Positions 45,540 through 55,400 of a DNA stretch of 64,000 nt are shown piece by piece. The DNA is from Saururus chinensis. Its lineage: Eukaryota; Streptophyta; Magnoliopsida; Piperales; Saururaceae. The DNA lies in contig CP141142.1 of assembly GCA_035235625.1 (NCBI GenBank), forward strand, positions 43,875,644 to 43,939,643, in the 5' to 3' direction. The notes below the pieces were generated by a model. It saw nothing but the letters and a program-made list of their open reading frames with translations. It was not told where the DNA came from and made no database searches. Each line of letters starts with the position of its first letter. Within the stretch, counting starts at the first letter, position 1. Position numbers and translations under genes: made by a program.

Positions 45540-46170
45540 ATGCAGACGCGGGAAGGCCCTCGCCTACCTAGAGCAGACGCTAAAGGCGAAGTCCGATGCG
45601 CGCATAGCCGACTACTTCGACGTTGTCACCGGAACCAGTGTCGGAGGGATCTTCTCAACCATGCTCTTCTCTGCAGCTCCCAGCGACGGCGACACCTGCC
45701 CCCTCTTCCGTGCCGAGGAGACTTGGAAGTTCTTGGACGAGCAGGGGCAGCGACTTCTGCCTCTGGGAGGTGTGCCCGGAGACAGCAGCGGCGCCAGGGG
45801 TGTTCGAGCTGGTGGGGATGCGATTTGTGGATAGCCAGACACGATGCGTGGCGGTGGACGGGGGGCTGGCCATGAGCAGCCCTGCGGTGGCTGCCATCAC
45901 GCATGTGCTGCACAACAAGTAGGAGTTCCCGCACATGCGTGGGGTGGAGGACCTGCAGCTCCTCTCCCTCGGCGCCGGTCAGCTAATGGAGCTGCTATGA
46001 GTACGACCGGTGTTTGGTGCAATGGAGCGCATCATGTTGCTCATGGCCGTTGCACTCCTCTCTGTCCACTGCGGGGGGCGGCCACGAGCGCGTCATGATG
46101 CTCACCCAGTCCGCGGACAGCCTCCCGGTGGTGGAGCTCACCGTCCACAGCTCGCTCATACCAAGGACTG
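45540..46170 (+). pseudogene. Captured fragment of patatin-like phospholipase (pPLA)
   Basis: Patatin-like acyl hydrolases use a Ser-Asp dyad. The fragment shows ALAYLEQTLKAKSDARIADY, the nucleophile elbow VTGTSVGGIFSTM (GXSXG) near 45630, LFRAEETWKFLDEQG, then after a frameshift near 45765 APGVFELVGMRFVDSQTRCV and AVDGGLAMSSPAVAAITHVL with the DGG catalytic-Asp motif, a TAG near 45920, and EFPHMRGVEDLQLLSLGAGQ. The order follows the pPLAIII group, although those usually have GXGXG at the elbow. The N-terminal DGGG oxyanion loop is missing and frame breaks prevent a working enzyme. Confidence 0.8.
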
Positions 46171-46184
46171 CGACAGGTTTTCCC

Positions 46185-46570
46185 CGCGGACCACCACGAG
46201 CGTGCACGTGACAGCGCTGGACGGGCTGGTGAACGTCAACTCCCTCTTTACTGTGGTGGTGTTCGTGGGGCTGTCGCTGGCCACCCGCAGGCAGCACAGC
46301 TTGGAGGGAGGAGCCTGCGACGCAGGGGTAACCGAGGCCAAGCGGGTGATCGTCTTTGAGGTGGTGTCCTTCAGCTTCTTCCTCTTCTCCAGCCTGGTGG
46401 CGCAGGGGCTGAAGCTGGCCATCAACCTGCTCAACAGCAAGGAGGTGGAGGAGGCCTTCCGCTCCCACATCAATCTCAAGGTCCTCCGCTTCGGCATGCT
46501 GGCATCTTCCCTTGGCTCCGTCGCGACGAAAAAAGCGAACTGCAAAGCATTCAAAAGCGTCGACCCAGTG
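46185..46570 (+). pseudogene. Captured fragment of a conserved plant membrane protein
   Basis: In the frame starting upstream at 46010, from about 46189 the text reads TSVHVTALDGLVNVNSLFTV, VIVFEVVSFSFFLFSSLVAQ, LKLAINLLNSKEVEEAFRSH and INLKVLRFGMLASSLGS, a hydrophobic, strongly conserved plant family that I associate with MEE60-like proteins (from memory, moderate certainty). Two likely membrane segments are visible. The fragment is cut before its last membrane segment, where the element's right arm begins. Confidence 0.6.
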
Positions 46571-46640
46571 TCATGGGGTGGTCGGATTCATGGTTAGAAG
46601 TGACGAGGACGGACGAAGACGGGGACGGTTCGGATGGGTG

Positions 46641-46930
46641 AGTGGTGATTTCGTCATTTGAAACGACGAAACAACTTTTAAGGTGATTTCGTCGTTTCAA
46701 ACGACGAAATCGGGTGGAAGGACATAACCCGGTTTCGTCGTTTCAAACAACGAAATTAACTTTTAAGTTGATTTCGTCATTTTTAAACGATAAAATTATA
46801 TAAAAATTAAAAAAAAACCACGTAAGCGTTTGGCTGGCGCTGCGGAAAAAACAACACCATTTTGAGAAATGTCCATATTGATAAATATTTATTTTTTAAT
46901 TATTATTTAAATAAATTTCTCAAAAACCTA
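46641..46930. repeat. Right terminal inverted repeat with palindromic motifs
   Basis: Holds four copies of the TTTCGTCGTTTCAAACGACG near-palindrome at about 46655, 46685, 46730 and 46768, spaced 30-45 bp apart, then the AACGCTTACGTGG-type block shared with the left arm. Confidence 0.85.
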
Positions 46931-47566
46931 TTAAGATATAAGATCACGATATTATTAAACCTAATAAATAGATAAAAAATTAATTAAATAAAAAATTCAA
47001 TGAGCCATTTCGTTAAGATCATCCGCTATGTCAACCATATTTTCACGATCTTGGCAATCTAGGATATATCTTAACGAGATCTTGCAGAGATATTATTTTT
47101 ACATGATCTCGAATTTTGACAAAGAAAAAGAATTTTTAATACCTTATTCTAACAACGAGTGAAATATAAAGAACGTATGAGAATCTTCAATATTTGAGAT
47201 CATTTTTACGCCGGGCTTCTTTCATCGCTTGGATCGATGGTACTGCTGTTAACTGCGGTCGCTGTGGGAGTGTAGGAAAGATGCTTCCGTTGCCAAAGCG
47301 TGGCAAGTTTAGTATCGGAGTCGGTTTGCTAAAAGCAGACCCGTGCCCGACCCACATTTCGTAATCGGATACGGATTCAGTCTTTTGGTTTTTGCCCTAA
47401 TAACGTGGGAATGGAAGAGGCGGAGACCCGCTTGTAGTCCTGCCTTCCGCATCGAGTCGTCGACGCCGTTGGGAATCGCCGGTTCTTCGTCGACTCCCTG
47501 CAGACAGTCACGGTCTGCGCTTAGGTAACCGGGAAGACGGGTGCAGTGTCCGCCGGTGGAGTGGCG
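46931..47566. other. Spacer and 5' region of the EIF1AD-like gene
   Basis: AT-rich to about 47210, then a GC-richer stretch that probably holds the promoter and 5' UTR of the gene starting at 47567. A short minus-strand frame at 47309-47659 is not supported. Confidence 0.5.
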
Positions 47567-49890
47567 ATGGGAGGGGGCCGGAAGAATCTGAAGAGAAGGG
47601 CGGCAGCGGCTGGCAAGGGTGAAGGAGTGGACCTCCGGCCAGGGCAGAGCATCATGCAAGTCATTTCCCTCCGTGGCTCCAACCTCATCGAGGTTCTTCC
47701 CTTCCTGCGTTTCAAGTGGATTTCGTTTTGAGTTTTTTTTTAATCAAAATTTTCTCTCTTTCGAGAAAATTTGACATCTTTCAATATTTTGAGCGGTGCT
47801 TTTGACGATATTAAAAAATGATTGCTCCGGACTTCGTTTGTGGTTCCAAAAGGAAATTGGTACAGTTAGACAGTGTTGAAATCTTCTGGAACTGATTAGT
47901 TATCGTCTGTGATTCAGGTAATGGATGCCAACGGGGTCAAATCACTTGCCTTGTTTCCGGCTAAATTTCAGAAAAGCCTCTGGATAAAGAATGGTAAGCT
48001 TTAATGTTATGTTTCGGAAGTTTTAGGATACCCATGCTTTATTTTTGTTTTTTTCTGCTGGGTTTGGTTGTTTCTCTCAAGTTGTATTGTTAAGTGCCAT
48101 TTTTACTTAGCTTCAATGGGGGCCTCTCTTCGACTATTTCGTTTTGAGCGTTATTGAATTCTATGTAGGTAGTTTTTTGGTAGTGGATGAAAGTGGGAGG
48201 GAAAAGGCCCTTGAATCAGGCAGCAAGGTTGCGTGTATGGTCACACAAGTCCTCTATCATGGCCAAGTTTGCGTGCTTCAGAAATCTCCCGAATGGTGCA
48301 TTATCTCTCCCTTCCTCTCTTTCTGTTCAAGGAGCATTTCGTCAGCCTCCTGTTTTTTATAATCTCATGACTAGTATTTGGTCTTAACGATTCAGTGATG
48401 CATGTTTCTTCCACTTGAACTTGATAAGATTCAGCTTTCAGTTATTGGGGAGTGAAATTTATGACTAAGAGGAAATAAAACCTTGCCATGGTTGATGTCA
48501 CAAGGCCCGAAATTCACTAAGATTTCACGCACATTGTGTGGCCTGAATGCCCTCGGCAATCAGCAGCCTTCCAACCCTTCTAGCGCCTACACGGTCACAA
48601 AGAACTCACACACTCAAAGAACAACTGATGTAGAAGGGAAAAAGGGCCTATACCAAAAGCCTTTCTCACTTTATGTTATAGAAAACTCAAACCCAATGAC
48701 TCTTTTCTCCCGAGCTTACAATTTGTTCCCACCCTTTTATACTCAAGTCGACACAGCTAAGCGGTTACAACAAGACCCTCATGATGTAGCCCACTATGTC
48801 GTCTATGACCATATCTAACTGCGTGCAGTTATACACACCACTCAGGTAGTGGCCACCATATCTAACTGCGTGCAGTTATACACACCACTCAGGTAGTGGC
48901 CACCATATCTAACTGCGTGCAGTTATACACACCACTCAGGTAGTGGCCACCATATCTAACTGCGTGCAGTTATACACACCACTCAGGTAGTGGCCAACAA
49001 CCACCAACCACTACACCCATGTTCTTCGCTATGATACACCTGAGTCTTAGTGGGGATCATGCTGGGTTGTTATGCAACTGCCAGCTTTGGGATGTTGCCC
49101 ATGTGCCAATGAGAATGAGAAGACATGGCCTCGCCCTAGCATGTCCTCCATGCCTTTGCATGTGCGAGGCTGCTTTTGTTGTTCGTGCATGAGCTACTCT
49201 CATATACCACAAACCAAGGTCCTTCCAGTTGACCATGTCACTAGTGCAAGTTAATGAATAAGTTCAGTATTAAATTTAATTTCTGGTGGGCATAACTTTC
49301 TAGCAAAATAGATGATGTAATTAATTTTCTGAACTGTATCATTTGTGGAGTCCATTTGAAATTGAGCTTTCAATATGAATAAGATGTTGATTTACTTAGA
49401 GAGCACCAAAAGTTTAGATTCACTTGGTGCCAGAACGGTTGAGGTGGAATATGATGCTCTTTTCAGGTTCATAAAATGTGTTGATCGCTGCCTGTTTATG
49501 TGTCTTTGAACTAGATATGCTCCATAATCCTTGAACTATTCTGTTTCTTTTTTTCTATGGACTACGGGTTATACTGATCAATATTATAAACAAGTTCATT
49601 GCAACTTCAACAGTGTTAGATCTCAAGTTTTATTTGTTTTTTCTTTAATATTGACTTCCTATATAGTGGTTACCCCAAATATTGGCCCATTATAAATGCT
49701 CAAATGATGGTGCAGGCCAGATATTTTTAGACCAAAGGTTTTGGATGAGATGGATACGGAACCTCTACGACCAGTCTCCCATATGGAGGATTCATCACCT
49801 AGTGATGGTGAAGATGGGCTTCCGCCAATAGAAGTCAACACAAACAGAAGCAGACCAGACAAATTTGAATCAGATTCTGAATCTGAGTAA
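47567..49890 (+). CDS. EIF1AD: EIF1AD-like RNA-binding protein, four exons
   Basis: Exons are 47567-47692, 47918-47993, 48169-48295 and 49716-49890, all with GT-AG borders and matching phases (504 bp, 167 residues plus stop). Exons 1-3 form an S1-like/eIF1A OB-fold: GGGRKNLKR basic N-terminus, PGQSIMQVISLRGSNLIE, SLALFPAKFQKSLWIKNG, SFLVVDESGREKALESGSKV and VTQVLYHGQVCVLQKSPEW. Exon 4 encodes PDIFRPK and an acidic Ser-rich tail ending ESDSESE. In animals EIF1AD is a nuclear RNA-binding protein and has been linked to ribosome biogenesis; the plant role is inferred. The start was chosen as the first ATG before the conserved basic block; a GTG frame extends 7 codons upstream. Intron 3 is 1.4 kb and holds repeats. 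No lesion is visible, so it is likely functional. Confidence 0.92.
48480..49255 (-). mobile_element. Possible LTR-like insertion in EIF1AD intron 3
   Basis: On the minus strand a promoter-like GAGTATAAAAGGGTGGGAAC occurs near 48745 within GC-richer sequence, unlike the rest of the intron. It also holds the 47-bp tandem array. Ends and duplication were not resolved. Confidence 0.35.
48809..48996. repeat. 47-bp tandem repeat, four copies
   Basis: Unit beginning CCATATCTAACTGCGTGCAG, repeated at 48809, 48856, 48903 and 48950 with no visible difference. Each unit contains the inverted words CTGCGTGCAG and CCACTCAGGTAGTGG. Confidence 0.95.
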
Positions 49891-50748
49891 CTGATTTTTT
49901 TTAAATGTTTTGTTGATTTGTTAATGTATGAACGAGTTGTACTTGAGTTATTAAACTTCTTTCTGCTCAAAGCCTCGTTATCTCATTTGTCATTCTCTTT
50001 GCTAATTAATGATAAGGGCTTTTTGTTACCTTTCTTTCTATTTTTTTTATGTTTTGTGATTTTTTTGGTATGCAAGTAGAATTGTCAAAAGAGGAAGAGG
50101 TAGATCTAATACAACTCGGATGGAGTTAATAAGTGAGGATACTACTTCACTATATCTTACAAAATAATTGGCATATGCTAGAGTGGAGGTGTAAGATCTA
50201 TGCAAGAGTCCTCAAATTATCAGAAAAAGGCTCTTCTTGATTATGGTTATCATATCTTTTGGTATTCTTATCTAATAGAAAATTTCAAAAATTGTTCTTT
50301 CTTCTCCTAAATGTATAATTTGTTTGGAAAGCTGGTTTTAATGACTATTGATTTGCAACTTCGGACAGATTTTTTTTTTTTTTGGAACGGGACATTCAGA
50401 TTTCCCTAATGTGATGATCGCTGATATAGATTGTGGCATTTTAAATGCTTTGGTGTTATTGAAGGTATACGACTTTTCCTGGGGATGTGAGTCCAGTTTT
50501 TATGGTACCTGTTATAAGTTGAATTGAAGCTTAAACAGAAGAGTTAGAAGGTTTTAACAGGGTGGTGGATGAAAAACATGAATTATCTATCCAATCGATT
50601 GGACACTCTATATATGAAGTCGAGTTAATGGAAACACCGTTTGAAGTGTCAAGGTGGATTTAAAGTTGTTTATTTTGGGTCAATGAGTGACTTTGGATGG
50701 TGATTAAATATTTTCATTAACTCGAGTAGCTATAAGTTCTATCTTACT

Positions 50749-50864
50749 GATCTCTCATCAATTTTATGTCATTTGACTACCTGATGTACATAATTGATAC
50801 TTCAGAAATTCAGGATTTGTTCACTGGGATTCTTAACGCAGAGATTTTATTTAGTAAAACCTGA
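50749..50864. repeat. 116-bp direct repeat, copy A
   Basis: From GATCTCTCATCAATTTTATG to AGTAAAACCTGA; identical by eye to copy B at 51148-51263, 399 bp downstream. Confidence 0.93.
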
Positions 50865-51147
50865 GCTGACCCGGTTCAATTGAATTGGGCCAGTTCAGGT
50901 CTATTTTACACTCCCCTTTCATATTTTCTTTAAAAATAAATAATAAATATAATATAATATATATAATCATAATAATAAATAGATTGGTAGGATCGTTCTA
51001 TAGGATGAGAGGGGTTTTGATTGACTAATAATACCCACATTAATATATTAATCTTACTAATTTACCTTAAGGGTGATTACAGGTTAATAAACTGTGTGAG
51101 AATGTATTCATTCCTTTGGAGCAAACATGTGACCTACATAAATTACC

Positions 51148-51263
51148 GATCTCTCATCAATTTTATGTCATTTGACTACCTGATGTACATAATTGATACT
51201 TCAGAAATTCAGGATTTGTTCACTGGGATTCTTAACGCAGAGATTTTATTTAGTAAAACCTGA
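51148..51263. repeat. 116-bp direct repeat, copy B
   Basis: Perfect match to copy A by eye. The 283 bp between the copies are AT-rich and not coding. Confidence 0.93.
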
Positions 51264-52424
51264 AGTCTGAATACTTTCTGGGAAAATCTTACATAGGTTA
51301 TCTAATGATATGGTTTTGGCTTCGACATTTGAAAAATTCGTTGACGGGATTGGCTGATGAATGTTATAAACATCTGATGAGCTTCCGTTCAGGTTGCACT
51401 CTGCAGCATCTACATTTCCTACTGGTGGATTTGTCCAATGTTGATTTCAGGGTCTTGTCATCATCCAAAAGCAGATTGTGGTATTAAGTTGGTAGCATCT
51501 AAATATTGAAAAAGGTTAGCTCCCAACCCACCCTTAGGGGTTAAAGTTTGATGTTTTCAAATTACAGTCATTAGAACTGTTTGGGAATCCACTCTGAAGA
51601 GTCATGCACCATTTTCATTCCCCCAGCTGTTATTGTTGTTACCTTTGGGTTATGAGTTGAAGATAGGATGGAGACTTAGTATTTTCCTTTTCTGAACCTT
51701 TTTTGGCCTTTTTTGCACTCGCTGTATGAGTTTTTGATTCTTACTGAATTTGTTTCCTTGGTTCAGGCTATAACTACTCACTTGTTGCCTTTCCTGTAAT
51801 TTTGTAGGTGTTGGGTCGGAGAGGAATGTATACTTTTAGTTCACATGTTGAGGTTTGTTGTTGTCCATTCCCTAAGTTGTCTGTTCTTCCCTTTTGTTAT
51901 CTGTTACTTATAGTTTATTCTCTTTAACAAGAAATTTGAAGCAACCATCTTTGTTTACTCGCTCTGCACAAATACCGTTTCCATTGTAGTACGATGAACT
52001 AAGAAGGATGTGACGCTGCAATATAGTGAATGCATCTGTTACTTAGCAATACAATGAGAAAATTGCATTCAAAAAGGGGGATGAAGAAAGTTCTTGTACT
52101 GGTAATACAATAATTAGGTAGGAATAAGAATCTCCTCAACTGTGTCTTCCAATCTTATAATGTAGTCCTTCAGAACAATCAGTCATTGTCTTTAGGAAAA
52201 TGCATCACAAGAGCAAGAATATAACATGGTGCACACCTCTCAGATGCAGCTATCATTATTCCTCTGGCAACAGTCATCAGCGAAGAGCCGATCCACATAC
52301 CTGGAACTGTATATGATGAGGAGGGTATTGGTGCTTATTATTCAATTTAGAGGGTTATGACATGTGACAGGATGGAAACACATTGTAGAAACTTTCTATT
52401 GGCATGCTAATATAAAATAAATAG

Positions 52425-55400
52425 TAATTGACCTTTGTTGCTGATGAACTATCAGCTGTAGCTAGTAAATTGCGATCAATGGTGGTTGCTGAGGTAGGCT
52501 TCAGCTTTTCTTTTCCTTGGGCAAATTTGAACTCTTTCACCACAGTCCCCTTTCAAAAGTACTATGTTCTCTGTTTTATGCTTGCCCAATTTGTTTTCTA
52601 TGTCTTTTTAGTGATGGAAGTTTCTTGAAGAGTGTGTGTAACATGCAGGTCCCTAAGCTGGCCTTGGCTGCCGAGTATTTCTTCAAGATAGGAGTGGAAG
52701 GAAAAAGATTCCGTCCAACAGTATGGATTGTTTATTTTGTACTGTAATAGTACCTTGGATGAGCGCCTTGCACACCAGTTCAAAAACTCCATTGCTGGCA
52801 CTTTCTTTGGTTGCGGCAATGAAAACTGAGTCCGAAATTGAATCGTTTAGGTGGGAACAATTCAATTCCAGCCTCAGTTTTCATTGCTGGCACCGGAGAA
52901 GGCGCCAGAATGGATCTTTCAACTTGTGTGCTGGAAGCACCCAGCTCACTGTATCAAAACTCTTTGTAGATGGTGTTTGTAAGTATGTTTACACATGTAT
53001 GCAGGTTTTGTTATTGATGGCATCAGCTTTGGGTGTACCTCTTCATGAAACTGCTTCTGATTCTGTGCTTCATAATGTATCAAAGGAACTTCATGCAAAA
53101 CAGCAGTGCATTGCTGAGATCACAGAAATGATTCATGTCAGATAATAAGTTTTGTTTGAATTGCTTTTCTAAACTTATACTGTCAAATGTAAGGATGATG
53201 TAGTGAGTTCAGTCAGTTTATTCAGCCTCTCTCTTGCTAGGTGGCTAGTGTTCTTCACGATGATGTCCTTGATGATGCTAAAACAAGGCGTGGCATTAGT
53301 TCTGTGAATTTTGTAATGGGAAACAAGGTAATACTACCACGAAAAAAGCATTTTTTTATGGTACACCTTATCTTAATGGCATATTGATATGCTATATAAA
53401 ATGGAAGCATATTTATTACATGATTCCTGTAGGAAGATATGGGGACAATTTTTTCTGTATGCTTAATTAATGGTAGCTTTTATAAAAATTGTATTGTTGC
53501 ATTACATTATGCATGAAAGCAAATTAAGCTACTAGTCTTTTCATCATGCTGTGCAGAAAGCTGTACTTGCAGGGGATTTTCTTCTTTCCAGAGCTTGTGT
53601 TGCACTCGCCTCATTGAAAAACACTGAGGTATTTTGTAGTTTAGGCTTAGCTCTTGACTGGATCTCTTTTATTATGGCAACATTTTTACATGAGGAACAA
53701 AATTACTATATAATCCTTCAGGAATCAACAGTTAGTTATGAGGTTGGTGCGTGATGTGGCCCGGGTATCCTTGATTTTACTATTTCACAAGGTTTGGGCT
53801 GGTTTGAACATTAGAGAGGCTACTTTAGAAACTTGGTTAAGCAGTGGGTTGACTTGTAATTGGGCTTTGGTTTTTGTTTGGATGTTCGGATGTGAAGGCA
53901 TATTGCCTAGAGTGTTAGATTGAGATCAAAAGAGGAAAAGTCAGGTTGTTTCAGCAAGGCAAAGTGTTGGCTGCATTGGTGGGTGGTTGATATGGGTAGC
54001 TGCTGTTTTGAAATGTTTAAGTGTTGGGTTTTGGTCGTCTGTGGAATAGCAGTGTCCATGGGAAGGAAAATTGGAAGAGTCCCCTATCTTCTTCAATGTG
54101 TTCAATCTGTATCTCAATAATCGGACTACTGCTGGCCTAAAACTCTGCTAAGCTTATAAAAAAGCTTATTTCACTAGAGCTATTCAGTTTAATGGTTTCC
54201 TACCATAATGTAGCTCTCTAGCATGACTTACACATGATCCATTGGTAAGAGGATCTATATCATCACTTTTGATCTACTAGCAATAGGGCTCACTACTGAA
54301 GTATATATCAAACAACTCTTAAGAAAAGAATATGCTTTAGTATTGGACCCACAAAGTTGGTGTAAATTCACTTATCTCTTATGTCAATCTTTTTGAGAGT
54401 GTGTATTGATAAAAAGACAAAATATATTAGCTGTAAATGATCTGATTAATAGGTCATACCTTTTCATCTGAAATTCATGATTTTTAGGGTGATTGGTCAA
54501 GCTGTTTGACGAGTAGTACATATGGTTGTTCCACTGATGACATGCCAACTCCTTATGTCTAAAATGTTTCAGACTACCTCGTGTTTTTTAGTGGGTTTGG
54601 GAATTCCAATGGACATTTGGCTGCCTGACTGATACTAAAGTACACCTGGCTGATACGTGAACATATTGGCCCAACATATGATAGAGAACTTTTTGAACCC
54701 CACGTATACCATTTTTTATATTTTAGCCTTAATTGAGTGTTTTACTACAAGTCTTCAAGTTTGGTTTTTCGCTTTGAGCATTAAATTCTTGCTCCATTTT
54801 TTACGTTTTTAGGTAGAATCCCTGTTAAAATTGTTAGAGCAACAAATTTTGTTTTTCTCATGTGAGTAAGGCTGATCTTCTAATATTCTACTATGAATTT
54901 TTTGTATCTTATGTAGATCGTATCATTAATTGCAACTGTTGTGGAGCATCTGGTTACGGGTGAGACAATGCAGATGTCAGTGACATCTGATCAACGTTGT
55001 AGGTACAGTCTTATCTTCTTTTTTGTAGTTCCATATTTGCTGTGATTGTTTCAGCTTGGTTTCTTTCTTTTTGATCTTATTGGCGTAAGTGTATTATATT
55101 GGGGAAATTTAAGCCCCATGACCTTTTCTTTTCTTAAATAACCCATGACCCTCCTCTAATGCCAAAAGTAAAGCAAGCTGCATAACCTTTTTTGCTTATA
55201 TGGCTTACAAGTTGGTGGTGTTTATCTCAGTTGTAATGTTTGTCTGTTGATATGGTGAAAAGGACAGAAAAATGACAATGAGTAAAGGAAAAAGTAAACA
55301 CAAAGAACAGATTATTATTGGGCAGTGTTTCAATAAAATTATAAGCCACTACAAAACAGGAAACTGGTATCAGGAAGATGGTTGGCTTTGAGCAGGTTTC

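Larger units (their letters stand above)
43939..46930. mobile_element. Pack-MULE-like TIR element with captured gene fragments
   Basis: Long terminal inverted repeats (about 43939-44212 and 46641-46930) enclose about 2.4 kb of GC-rich sequence made of exon-like pieces from at least three unrelated plant genes in the same orientation: DUF4408/DUF761 protein, patatin-like lipase, and a conserved plant membrane protein. Element-like ends, long TIRs, no transposase and multiple captured fragments match the Pack-MULE definition. A 9-bp target duplication was not found and the outer ends are AT-rich and uncertain, so superfamily assignment is inference. Confidence 0.8.
49891..52424. other. Spacer between EIF1AD and polyprenyl synthase genes
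   Basis: Holds the EIF1AD 3' UTR, then non-coding sequence with a 116-bp direct duplication. It should also contain the missing 5' exons of the polyprenyl synthase. One candidate is 51808-51852 (acceptor TTTTGTAG, donor GTTTGT), encoding about 15 residues, but I could not confirm it. Confidence 0.5.

Noticed and set aside
46010..46185. Upstream part of the 195-residue frame as the true start of the MEE60-like fragment
   Set aside because: The upstream portion is the patatin fragment in a different frame; similarity to the membrane protein begins only near 46189.
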